This document shows, one piece after another, positions 37,013 through 44,938 of a DNA stretch of 64,000 bases. The notes beneath the pieces were generated by a model that did not search any database, was not told the DNA's origin, and saw only the letters and a program-made list of their open reading frames with translations. Position 1 is the stretch's first letter. Each line of letters starts with the position of its first letter. The DNA lies in contig NZ_NMUQ01000002.1 in assembly GCF_002233675.1 (NCBI RefSeq), positions 905,404-969,403 of the forward strand, in the 5' to 3' direction. Origin of the DNA: Paenibacillus herberti. GTDB taxonomy: Bacteria > Bacillota > Bacilli > Paenibacillales > Paenibacillaceae. Made by a program: the position numbers and the translations under genes.

Positions 37013-38881
37013 ATGGGACAACAAGCGAGGAACGGGAAGGATAACGGTGGAAAAGGAGTGCTGGGCGGGGCGGTTGTACTTGCTGGAGCGGCGCTTTTGT
37101 CCAAGCTGATTGGAACGCTGCAGAAGATTCCGCTGCAAAATGTAGCAGGCGATCGCGTATTCGGGATATACAACGCGGTTTATCCGTTCTACCAGCTCAT
37201 TCTCGTGCTGGCGACAGCGGGACTGCCGCTAGCGGTGTCCATCCGCACCGCATCCTTGTTGGAAAAGGGAGACCGAACCGGCGCCCGCCGAGCAGCGGCA
37301 GCTGGCATCGTACTGCTGTCGCTGCTGGGCGTAGCAGGCTTCGCTCTGTTATGGGCTGGAGCAGAGCACTTTGCCGCCTTGATTGGCGATCCGGCTGCGG
37401 CCCATTCGATCCGCGCTGTCGCCGCTGCTCTGTGGTTCGCTCCGGCGTTGGCGGCGCTTCGTGGTTACACCCAGGGATACGGCGACATGCGCCCTACGGC
37501 CTGGTCACAGCTCGCGGAGCAGGTCATTAGAGTGGCCGCCATGCTCATGTTGCTGCGAATCGGCTGGTCTGCCGGTTGGAACGAGGAAAAGCTTGCGGCT
37601 GGAGCGATGTCGGGATCGTTTTTTGGCGGCGCGGCGGGACTTCTGCTCTTGATAATCCTGATGCGGAAAGGCGACAAGGACGGGCCGCTGCGGGACACAT
37701 CGGTACCTGTCTTGGAAAAGAAGCAGAGAAGTCGGATACATATGGAACGGGAACAGGAACAGGAACGGGAACAGGAACGGGAACAGGAACAGGAACGGGA
37801 ACGGGAACAGGAAAGTCGCTGGAGCTGGCTGCTGCGCATTGCTCGGAGGCGGGCTCGCAGGGGCCAAAAGCCGGACGGGCAGTCCGTGCCGGAGACTCTT
37901 GCCGGTGGAGGGTTTAGGCCATTTACTCAAGAGATGCGTCGGCTCGGCGTACTGGCGCTGCCAGTAGCGCTCGGCGCGATTGTCGCGCCTGTGCTTGGTG
38001 CGATTGATGCTTTTACAGTGCCGAGGCTGCTGCGGCAAGCTGGATTAGGCGAAGTTGAGGCGATGACGGCCTTTGGCCTGTACAGTCGCGGTCAGCCGCT
38101 CATCCAGCTTGTAGCAATGGTGGCAGGCGCTGCGGCGGGGGCAATTGTGCCGCAGCTGGTGCGGTTGAGGCGTGCCGCGCCTGCGGATGCGGCTGACGCT
38201 GCACGCCTCGCGCTGCGCGTGAGTGCGCTCGCCGGGGCTGCCGCGGCGGCGGGACTCATTCTGCTGGCGAAGCCGCTGAATGTGATGTTTTATACGGATG
38301 CGCAGGCGACCGGCACGTTAGCGCTCGTCGGCAGCACGGCGCTCGCAGCGGCGCTCAGCGCGGTATGTGCGCCGCTGCTGCAAGGCCTCGGCGCGCTGCG
38401 CATCCCGGCGGCGCTGCTGCTGCTCGCGGCGCTCGCCAAGGCGGCGCTTAACGCGGCGCTCGTGCCGCCGCTTGGCATCGCCGGCGCCGCCTGGGCGGGC
38501 ATCGCCGCCACGGCGCTAGCCGCGCTGCTCGGCGCGCTCGCGGCCGCGCGCTTCGCTGGCGCGCTAGCCGCCGCCGCGCCGCGCTCCGCCGGCGCTCGGC
38601 TGCGCCAGCTCGCCGCGACAGCGCTGGCGCTCGCGGCGATGAGCGCCGCCGTGCTCGCGGCCATGCGCGTCGTCGCCGTGCTGGCTGCGCCGGCGCTGCC
38701 GCCGCGCCTGGCCGCCGCCGCGCAGGTGCTCGCCGGCGTCGCGCTCGGCGCCGCCGTGTACGGCGCCGCGCTGCTGCGGCTCGGAGCCGTCGCCGCGGCG
38801 GAGCTGCGCCGCTTGCCCGGCGGCGAAGCGCTCGCGGCGCGCCTTGCTCGCTGGCGGCTGTTGCCGCGCCGCCAGGATTGA
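37013..38881 (+). CDS. Stage V sporulation protein B-like flippase (YabM/SpoVB family)
   Basis: A 622-residue MOP-superfamily exporter related to SpoVB/YabM/MurJ, with about 14 membrane helices in two bundles; relatives move lipid-linked precursors in cortex synthesis. GGAVVLAGAALLSKLIGTLQ (near 17-36) and the YPFYQLILVLATAGLPLAVS region (near 62-81) are typical. Between helices 6 and 7 (about 230-300) a hydrophilic insert carries a run of E-Q/E-R dipeptides from a DNA hexamer repeat. The second bundle is extraordinarily Ala-rich and encoded by very GC-rich DNA. The ATG at 37013 follows AGGAAAGGG. Position before mazG matches spoVB/yabM of B. subtilis. Confidence 0.85.
   Translation: MGQQARNGKDNGGKGVLGGAVVLAGAALLSKLIGTLQKIPLQNVAGDRVFGIYNAVYPFYQLILVLATAGLPLAVSIRTASLLEKGDRTGARRAAAAGIVLLSLLGVAGFALLWAGAEHFAALIGDPAAAHSIRAVAAALWFAPALAALRGYTQGYGDMRPTAWSQLAEQVIRVAAMLMLLRIGWSAGWNEEKLAAGAMSGSFFGGAAGLLLLIILMRKGDKDGPLRDTSVPVLEKKQRSRIHMEREQEQEREQEREQEQEREREQESRWSWLLRIARRRARRGQKPDGQSVPETLAGGGFRPFTQEMRRLGVLALPVALGAIVAPVLGAIDAFTVPRLLRQAGLGEVEAMTAFGLYSRGQPLIQLVAMVAGAAAGAIVPQLVRLRRAAPADAADAARLALRVSALAGAAAAAGLILLAKPLNVMFYTDAQATGTLALVGSTALAAALSAVCAPLLQGLGALRIPAALLLLAALAKAALNAALVPPLGIAGAAWAGIAATALAALLGALAAARFAGALAAAAPRSAGARLRQLAATALALAAMSAAVLAAMRVVAVLAAPALPPRLAAAAQVLAGVALGAAVYGAALLRLGAVAAAELRRLPGGEALAARLARWRLLPRRQD
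37744..37809 (+). repeat. In-frame GGAAC(A/G) hexamer repeat inside the SpoVB-like gene
   Basis: Eleven contiguous GGAACR hexamers encode alternating Glu with Gln or Arg. The unit is a multiple of three, so length changes keep the reading frame. Confidence 0.95.
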
Positions 38882-38899
38882 ATCTTCGGGTCGAATTTC

Positions 38900-38920
38900 G
38901 GCCTAATGGCCTTATTTTTT
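38900..38920 (+). terminator. Possible weak terminator after the SpoVB-like gene
   Basis: GGCC TAAT GGCC followed by TTATTTTTT. The four-bp stem is short. The rest of the 300-bp gap to mazG shows nothing I can support beyond a GC hairpin near 38983. Confidence 0.35.
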
Positions 38921-39181
38921 GCTCAGAATAGCGACAGTCTGCATGAAATAGGAATACTATGACTTATTATTCCATTAATCCGTGGCCCAGCTTGATTCCT
39001 GGGCTCAAGCCAAGTAAAGTCTAGGGGAGGCTATCGGCATAGCTTCCCATGATTTCTTGTTTTCCAGCCGTTTCAGGCTTGTCGTCAGCAAGAAACATGC
39101 AACTCCGTCCAGCTGCCGGGCATCGGCTCCAGTGGGACGGGAAGGCCGCATCCGCTACAAGAAGGAGGCGCAGTCAGCGTC

Positions 39182-40822
39182 ATGACAGCCGCATCGAGTA
39201 CCAACCGTCAACCGGAGGGCGGAGCAGGCGTTTCGGCGCCATCCATTACGATAGCCGGACTCGGCACAGGAGATCCGGACCAGCTTACGTTGGGCATTTG
39301 GCGTAGATTGCAAGAAGCTGACACGATCTACGTCCGCACGGAGAAACATCCCATGATGGACATGCTTCGCGGAATTGGAGTGCCGATCCATTCCTTTGAC
39401 CGCTTCTACGAGGAAGCGGACTCGTTCCCGCAGGTGTATGAGGCGATTGTTGAGGAGTTGCTTACGCTGGCAAAAGCTGCCGGAGCAGCGTCTACCGCTG
39501 GTATTCCCACAACGGCTGAAGCGGCATCCACCGCTGGCAGTCCCTCTGGTGTTGTGTCAGCATCCACCAGTAGTCCCGCGGCGTCCGCCGTCAGCATCCT
39601 GTATGCTGTCCCCGGACACCCAATGGTGGCAGAGCGCACCGTACAGCTGCTACGCGAGCGTTGTCCGGCTGAGGGCGTTCAGCTGCAGGTGCTGGGGGGC
39701 GAAAGCTTCCTGGATATCGCCTTCACGCGGCTTGGCTTTGATCCAATCGAAGGTTTCCAACTGCTAGATGCCTCTAGCCTGCAGCCGCATTTGCTGCAAC
39801 CGCAGTTGCATACGCTCATCGGACAGGTTTACGACGATTTTACCGCTTCCGATGTGAAGTTGACGCTGATGGAGCGCTACCCGGAGGAACACCCTGTGAC
39901 GATCGGTCACGCGCTTGGCGTCCCGGGAGAGGAGTGCATCATCACGGTGCCGCTCTACGAACTGGACCGCGGTCAGAACTATGGCAATCTCAGTCTCGTT
40001 TATGTTCCGGCGAGCAGCGACGAGAGCTTGAGGGTCCGCAGCTTCGACCGTCTGCATGAGATCGTCTCCATTCTGCGTAGTCCGGATGGCTGCCCGTGGG
40101 ATCGCGAGCAGACTCATCAATCGATCCGCAAAAACTTCATCGAGGAGCTTTACGAGGCGCTCGAGGCGATTGATGAGGATGACCCGGACGGAATGAAGGA
40201 AGAATTCGGCGACATCATCCTGCAGGTGATGCTGCACAGCCAGATGGAAGAAGAGACGGGAGCATTCACCGTTTATGACGTCATTCAGGAGCTGAACGAA
40301 AAGCTTATCTTCCGTCATCCGCATGTGTTTGGTACAGTTGGAGCAGCGGATTCCGAAGAAGCGCTAGTGAACTGGGAGCGGATGAAGGCCGAGGAAAAGC
40401 TTCTCAAAGGCCGAAATGCGAACCGCAGCTCACAGTTGGACGGCATTCCGAAGGATCTGCCAGCGCTGATGACTGCCTTCAAGCTGCAGAAAAAAGCGTC
40501 CAAGGTCGGCTTTGACTGGGATGAGCTTGAGCCGGTACTGGGTAAGGTTGAGGAGGAGCTTCGCGAGGTGCGCGAGGCGGTTGCCGAAGGCGATGCCGAG
40601 GCGAGCGCCGGGGAGCTTGGCGATCTGCTGTTCGCCGTCGTCAATGCGGCGCGCTTCCTGGACGCTGATCCGGAGGAGGCGCTTGCCCGTACCAATGCCA
40701 AGTTCAGAAGACGGTTTCTCTATGTCGAGGAGCAGCTTCGTATAAACGGCAAATCTTTTGACCAGACTGATTTACCAGAGATGGATCGTTGGTGGGAAGA
40801 GGCTAAGAAGCAAGGTTTGTAG
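39182..40822 (+). CDS. mazG: Tetrapyrrole methylase / MazG NTP pyrophosphohydrolase fusion (YabN)
   Basis: A 546-residue two-domain protein. The N-terminal tetrapyrrole-methylase-like domain (about 20-270) starts ITIAGLGTGDPDQLTLG and includes YAVPGHPMVAERTV. The C-terminal MazG part (about 280-540) has CPWDREQTHQSIRKNFIEE followed by EELYEALEAIDEDD and the EEFGDIILQVMLH metal-binding helix, with a second MazG-like segment EEELREVREAV...GELGDLLFAVVN. It hydrolyses NTPs, probably non-canonical ones. A Ser/Ala/Thr-rich insert (about 100-135) interrupts the methylase domain. AAGGAGG is 12 bases before the ATG. Confidence 0.92.
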   Translation: MTAASSTNRQPEGGAGVSAPSITIAGLGTGDPDQLTLGIWRRLQEADTIYVRTEKHPMMDMLRGIGVPIHSFDRFYEEADSFPQVYEAIVEELLTLAKAAGAASTAGIPTTAEAASTAGSPSGVVSASTSSPAASAVSILYAVPGHPMVAERTVQLLRERCPAEGVQLQVLGGESFLDIAFTRLGFDPIEGFQLLDASSLQPHLLQPQLHTLIGQVYDDFTASDVKLTLMERYPEEHPVTIGHALGVPGEECIITVPLYELDRGQNYGNLSLVYVPASSDESLRVRSFDRLHEIVSILRSPDGCPWDREQTHQSIRKNFIEELYEALEAIDEDDPDGMKEEFGDIILQVMLHSQMEEETGAFTVYDVIQELNEKLIFRHPHVFGTVGAADSEEALVNWERMKAEEKLLKGRNANRSSQLDGIPKDLPALMTAFKLQKKASKVGFDWDELEPVLGKVEEELREVREAVAEGDAEASAGELGDLLFAVVNAARFLDADPEEALARTNAKFRRRFLYVEEQLRINGKSFDQTDLPEMDRWWEEAKKQGL

Positions 40823-41274
40823 AGTGGTGAGAGCCTTCTGTAACGGGGTGAAAAGCCAATTCGGACAAGCTTGGAGTAATGACCGTAAAGCATCGCTTCC
40901 AGCTAAATCTCAATCTCGTTCGCGTCTAGCAATCTTCCAAACCGGCCGCCAATGAGAGTCTATCTGTGACCTTTCGCCGATTCTCGACGATTTTCTACAA
41001 AAAAATTTCTAGATGTAGCAGGAATTTTTCACTCAGGGGACGAATACCTAAACCTCGAAAAATTTCTCCCGGAGATCCCGGCAGCTCCGCCGCTTGCCGC
41101 ACCAGTTCGGAGAACCGGGAGGAAAAGAACGGCGTCACAATGTCTAGCGGCGGCAAACGCACCGCGGCTTTTACCGGACATTAGGCAAGCCGCTCTAGTT
41201 TCGTCCGTACCTGCTGCGATGGCAGCAACGATCGCACTTCAATTGAGAACTTTATATTTCGGGAGGAAACAACC
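40823..41274 (+). other. Gap between mazG and hup without a recognised gene
   Basis: A 452-bp stretch. It contains A+T-rich blocks (around 40985-41075) and GC-rich ones (41080-41160), and short open frames without a ribosome-binding site. The hup promoter must lie here, but I see no consensus pair good enough to call. Confidence 0.5.
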
Positions 41275-41547
41275 ATGAACAAGAACGACCTTATCAACAG
41301 CATTGCAACGAAAAGCGGACTGACTAAGCGCGACGTAGAATCCGTCCTGAACGGCTTCCTCGGCGAAGTAACGGAAGCACTGGCTTCCGGCGACAAAGTT
41401 CAACTGATCGGCTTCGGCACGTTCGAAACCCGTACTCGCTCCGGCCGCACTGGCCGCAACCCGCAAACGGGCCAAGAAATCACGATTCCGGAATCCAAAG
41501 TTCCTGCATTCAAAGCCGGCAACAAGCTGAAAGAAGCCATCAAGTAA
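41275..41547 (+). CDS. hup: HU-family DNA-binding protein
   Basis: A 90-residue HU protein, the main nucleoid architectural protein. It starts MNKNDLINSIATKSGLTKRD and has the minor-groove-binding arm with the conserved GFGTFETRTRSGRTGRNPQT (near 46-65), including the Pro that kinks DNA. GGGAGGAAAC lies upstream of the ATG. In B. subtilis hbs lies elsewhere and yabO follows mazG directly; a HU gene here is common in Paenibacillus. rqcP starts right after its stop codon. Confidence 0.95.
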   Translation: MNKNDLINSIATKSGLTKRDVESVLNGFLGEVTEALASGDKVQLIGFGTFETRTRSGRTGRNPQTGQEITIPESKVPAFKAGNKLKEAIK

Positions 41548-41829
41548 TTGAGGCTCGACAAGTTCCTTAAAGTCTCCAGGCTCATCAAGCGGCGCACTGT
41601 CGCCAAGGATGTGTCGGAGCAGGGCCGCGTATGGATCAATGGCCGCGAGGCCAAGCCGAGCAGCTCCGTCAAAGCCGGTGACGAGCTGCGTATCCAATAC
41701 GGGTTGAAGTACGTCACCGTGCGTATCGAGCGCACGGCAGAGACCACTCGCAAGGATGAAGCGGCAACGCTTTATACGCTGGTCAAGGAAGAATCACGGG
41801 AACGCGAGGACAATGGGCTCGGCTTTTAG
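41548..41829 (+). CDS. rqcP: S4-domain RNA-binding protein RqcP (YabO)
   Basis: A 93-residue S4-domain protein. RqcP works with RqcH to add C-terminal alanine tails to nascent chains on stalled 50S subunits. The opening MRLDKFLKVSRLIKRRTVAK is nearly that of B. subtilis YabO. The start is TTG 41548, the base after the hup stop codon, with no strong Shine-Dalgarno, so it is probably translated by coupling to hup. In B. subtilis yabP follows; here a terminator and a 13-kb island intervene. Confidence 0.92.
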   Translation: MRLDKFLKVSRLIKRRTVAKDVSEQGRVWINGREAKPSSSVKAGDELRIQYGLKYVTVRIERTAETTRKDEAATLYTLVKEESREREDNGLGF

Positions 41830-41863
41830 CCGACAATCAAAGTTCTGCTGTATCCTACAAAAC

Positions 41864-41896
41864 AAGCAAGGTCCCTCTGTGGATCTTGCTTTTTTG
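41864..41896 (+). terminator. Intrinsic terminator after rqcP
   Basis: AAGCAAGGTCC pairs with GGATCTTGCTT (one wobble), loop CTCTGT, then TTTTTG. Confidence 0.88.
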
Positions 41897-41963
41897 TCTT
41901 TTATATTCTGGTTGCATCCACAGTACGGCTGAATTTCGAGCGAAGGAGGGAACGGAGATACCC

Positions 41964-41987
41964 TAACGGAACTCAGAAGCGCTATTT
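41964..41987 (+). repeat. Dispersed ~24-bp repeat, copy 1
   Basis: TAACGGAACTCAGAAGC followed by GCTATTT. It is related to copies at 42014 and at 57507-57689 (consensus TAACGGACCTGAGAAGC). The rest of the 41897-42254 gap holds no gene I can support. Confidence 0.7.
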
Positions 41988-42013
41988 GGTCGGAATGGAT
42001 GTAATTGAGATTG

Positions 42014-42036
42014 TAACGGAACTGAGACGTGATATT
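42014..42036 (+). repeat. Dispersed ~24-bp repeat, copy 2
   Basis: TAACGGAACTGAGACGTGATA and onward, 50 bp after copy 1 and in the same orientation. Confidence 0.65.
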
Positions 42037-42254
42037 CCCCATTAATATCGACTTTTTTCGGCGAACGGGCTGTTCCCCTAATTCTGGGAGTTGAGGGCGA
42101 AATAGTTCGTCATCTACATCGAGCCTGTGCATGCGGCTACCGTCCAACGACTAAATCCACCTAGCGTCGTGTGGTTGGCTGCCAATATGTGTGGCCCAAC
42201 CGCGCCGGAATTTACTGTCTGCACTTACTCTAAAACGTACCTCTACTCCCTGTC

Positions 42255-43280
42255 CTACCTACTCCGCGTACTATCTCGAACAACGAGTTTAGGCGTCAGC
42301 TGGATATTTGCTATTTTTCTCTCTTCGCTATTAATAATTTGAACCAATTGCTCCATGGCAATTTCGCCAATTCGATCAAGCTCTTCTTCTACTGTCGTAA
42401 GTTTGGGGCGGATGAAATCGGAAAAGAAATGATTGCCAAAGCCGATGATGGAAAGGTCATTCGGGATAGAGATACCTAAGTCGGATGCCGCAGAAGTTAC
42501 AGCCAGAGCTGTCGTATCACTAAAACAAAAGATAGCGTCGGGGAGATTCCGGCCTTGGCGGATTAGTCCAGTGAACGTATCGTATCCCTTCTGAGGCGTT
42601 GTTTGATTCATGAGGATATTGTCATCGGGAAATTCCAGTCCAATCTCTTCAAACGCAGCCCTAACGCCGTTCACTCTGAGCGTGTTATGGAACCACTGCT
42701 CATTACCAGCGAAAATCAACAGATCCCGATGGCCCTGCTCTAATAAATGTTTAGCCGCTATATAACCGCCGATTCGCTCATTGGTGGAAACAGAGTTCTC
42801 AATTTTGGGATCAGGAAATTTACCAATGATGATGTACGGGATATTTTCTTTTTCAAATAGATAGGGGAAGCTGTCGTTCAATCCAACACCCATAATAATA
42901 AATCCATCTGCTTGATGATTATTTATGATTTTCAGGTATTCATTATCGTCCAGTTTGGCCGTCGTAACGATGGTGACGTTGTAATCATGCTTGGCCGCCA
43001 CGTTTCCGATCCCATACACGACCTGCGGAAAAACAGGGCTGATCAAAGCGCGGCTAATATTCCGATCAGGAACGATAATAGCAATGTTTTTAATTGGCCC
43101 TTTAGCTAACGCTTTGGCCGCCACATTCGGACGGAAATTGTACTGCTCAACGATCTTTTGTATTTTAAGCTTGGTTTCAGGCTTAACCTTGTCCGAGCCG
43201 TTTATAGCGCGGGAAACCGTAGACTTATCAACCTCCGCCAAGCGAGCAATATCCGCAATGGTAATCGTCTTTTTCTTCAT
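42255..43280 (-). CDS. LacI-family transcriptional regulator
   Basis: A 341-residue LacI/GalR repressor. The N-terminal helix-turn-helix reads TIADIARLAEVDKSTVSRAI (near 6-25), followed by the hinge helix NVAAKALAKG. The sugar-binding-like domain runs from about 62, with FCFSDTTALAVTSAASDLGI and DLSIIGFGNH near 265-285. It is divergent from the gene at 43543. Two palindromes (core AATACAACCGRTTGTATT) overlapping the start regions of the two island promoters are its probable operators. The inducer is unknown but should be a compound or intermediate handled by the island. A GGAAGG/CAGGAA region precedes the ATG. Confidence 0.9.
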   Translation of the reverse strand: MKKKTITIADIARLAEVDKSTVSRAINGSDKVKPETKLKIQKIVEQYNFRPNVAAKALAKGPIKNIAIIVPDRNISRALISPVFPQVVYGIGNVAAKHDYNVTIVTTAKLDDNEYLKIINNHQADGFIIMGVGLNDSFPYLFEKENIPYIIIGKFPDPKIENSVSTNERIGGYIAAKHLLEQGHRDLLIFAGNEQWFHNTLRVNGVRAAFEEIGLEFPDDNILMNQTTPQKGYDTFTGLIRQGRNLPDAIFCFSDTTALAVTSAASDLGISIPNDLSIIGFGNHFFSDFIRPKLTTVEEELDRIGEIAMEQLVQIINSEERKIANIQLTPKLVVRDSTRSR

Positions 43281-43465
43281 CGATATTCCTGCCTTCCAAA
43301 TGATTAACCGGAGTATATATATAAAATAAACGGTTCGTTCCGCTTCCTGTTTGTTTCTCTAGTTCAACATATATAGTTTGCTTTTAAAACTAAGCAAGTG
43401 TCAAGGCACCGTTAAATGATCCAACCGGCATGGAGCCCCCTTACCCCTACCACATGAAAATTGTA

Positions 43466-43494
43466 TTGCCACAGATAACATTACCATGCATAAT
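43466..43494 (+). promoter_or_regulatory. Promoter of the island's first gene
   Basis: TTGCCA (43466-43471), a 17-bp spacer and CATAAT (43489-43494). It is immediately followed by the palindromic operator. Confidence 0.6.
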
Positions 43495-43498
43495 AGCA

Positions 43499-43520
43499 GT
43501 AATACAACCGATTGTATTAC
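43499..43520. promoter_or_regulatory. LacI-type operator 1
   Basis: Core AATACAACCGATTGTATT (43501-43518) extends by GT on the left and AC on the right as a 22-bp palindrome with a single mismatched pair next to the central CG. It covers the expected transcription start, so a bound repressor would block initiation. Confidence 0.82.
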
Positions 43521-43542
43521 ATTGCTTCAAGGAGGGATTTCT

Positions 43543-44844
43543 TTGTACATCAAGGAGATTGCTGCGAGTTTTTATCCGTGGGATCTTGCAGACGAAGGCG
43601 TGGAGACCTGTATTGATAATGTGGTTCGGCTCTGCGATGTGAACAGTGTGTATTTAGTAGGCCTCATGCATAAGGAAAAGCGCCCCTTGGATCAGCTTTA
43701 TTATCCTCATAATCCAAAAAGAAAATTTTATATTCCGGAAGACAGCCGGGTTTATTACCAAATGGATGAGGCTAACTTTGCCAATACCCCACTGAAGCCG
43801 CTTTACAGCAACGAGGAATTTCTTAAGCAGAAAAACTGGCTGAATGAACTGGTGACTTACGCGCGTAAAAAAGAGCTGAAAGTCGGAGTCGAAATTTCGC
43901 ACACGATCTATGACGCTGATATTGCTGAACGTGATTATCCGGAGATCCTGCAGAGGAACGTTTATGGCGAACCCGTCGGCGGCGAAAAGATTATCGATCA
44001 ACGCGTCCTATGTCCGAATCATGACTATGTAAGAGAGTATATTAAGGCGCTGTTTTATGACACCGCTTTAAATAACGATATCGATTATATCCAGAGCTGC
44101 CTGGTCATGTTTTATGAAGGAAGACCGCTCCAGAACGATTACGACCGCGAAATAGCGAATGTACTCGGCGTTCTTCATGGAGGCTGCTTTTGCCAAAGCT
44201 GCGCCCATAAAGCTAAAGCAATGGGTTATAACTGGGACCAGATTAAACATGACATGACTGAATTGTATGATATCGCTACGGAACGCGAACTTATGGACAT
44301 GATGACTTTGAGCCTGTTGGATCAGGGCAATTTACTGGCAACCGGTCTGTTGTTGGAATATCCATCGTTCTATCAGTGGCTGGAGTTCAGAACAAAGTCC
44401 ATCACGGAGCTATTTAAGGACATCTATGGATCAATCAAGAGGGCTAATCCTAAAGTCGAGTTCCGTTACAACACGTATATCAGGTATCCCGAATTAGGCG
44501 GAATGAACTTTGCAAGCATTCGTGATTATGTCGATTCGGTACGGGAATCCGATTACTCGGAGCAATCCGGCGACCTGAAACGGTTGGAATTAAAACGCCA
44601 AAAGATATTAAAAATACGCAGAGCAATCGGATATGAAAAGGATCTCCTTGCAGGTGTCGGAATTCGCATGAATGCTAACGAGGAAATTGTGCGGGAAAGC
44701 TTAAAAATGCTAGGAAAACTAGGGATTGACGGTATCTCGTTAGGGCATTACGACGGGGCTACTTTTGCACGGCTGCAAGCTGTAAAAGAGGGGATGATCG
44801 AAGGGGAAATCCTCATGCAGCAAGGGAAACATGCGGAAACCTAG
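43543..44844 (+). CDS. Putative TIM-barrel sugar-metabolising enzyme, family not recognised
   Basis: A 433-residue cytosolic protein, family not recognised. Alternating hydrophobic strands (VNSVYLVGLMHK, KVGVEISHTIYD, IDYIQSCLVMFYEGRP, GVGIRMNANEEI, GIDGISLGHYDG) suggest a TIM barrel like that of glycosidases or isomerases. A Cys cluster, HGGCFCQSCAHKAKAMGY (near 206-223), resembles metal-binding or structural Cys clusters in some glycoside hydrolases. TTG 43543 is six bases after AAGGAGGG. The gene follows its own promoter and operator, and lies 94 bp before the ABC transporter operon, probably serving the same pathway. Confidence 0.7.
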   Translation: MYIKEIAASFYPWDLADEGVETCIDNVVRLCDVNSVYLVGLMHKEKRPLDQLYYPHNPKRKFYIPEDSRVYYQMDEANFANTPLKPLYSNEEFLKQKNWLNELVTYARKKELKVGVEISHTIYDADIAERDYPEILQRNVYGEPVGGEKIIDQRVLCPNHDYVREYIKALFYDTALNNDIDYIQSCLVMFYEGRPLQNDYDREIANVLGVLHGGCFCQSCAHKAKAMGYNWDQIKHDMTELYDIATERELMDMMTLSLLDQGNLLATGLLLEYPSFYQWLEFRTKSITELFKDIYGSIKRANPKVEFRYNTYIRYPELGGMNFASIRDYVDSVRESDYSEQSGDLKRLELKRQKILKIRRAIGYEKDLLAGVGIRMNANEEIVRESLKMLGKLGIDGISLGHYDGATFARLQAVKEGMIEGEILMQQGKHAET

Positions 44845-44859
44845 AGAAATAAAAAGGTA

Positions 44860-44888
44860 TTGCTAATAAAAAACAGCTTAGGTATAAT
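44860..44888 (+). promoter_or_regulatory. Promoter of the transporter/catabolic operon
   Basis: TTGCTA (44860-44865), a 17-bp spacer and a perfect TATAAT (44883-44888), followed three bases later by the operator. Confidence 0.75.
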
Positions 44889-44891
44889 CGC

Positions 44892-44909
44892 AATACAACC
44901 GGTTGTATT
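44892..44909. promoter_or_regulatory. LacI-type operator 2
   Basis: AATACAACCGGTTGTATT, a perfect 18-bp palindrome with a central CG, differing from operator 1 by one base. It covers the predicted start point. Confidence 0.88.
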
Positions 44910-44938
44910 TAAAGGAAAATAATGAGGGGGTCATTGTA

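Noticed and set aside
40966-41184. Small protein before hup
   Set aside because: No ribosome-binding site, no recognisable family, mixed base composition; probably leader DNA.
42127-42342. 71-residue plus-strand open frame
   Set aside because: Overlaps the 3' end of the LacI gene and has no ribosome-binding site.
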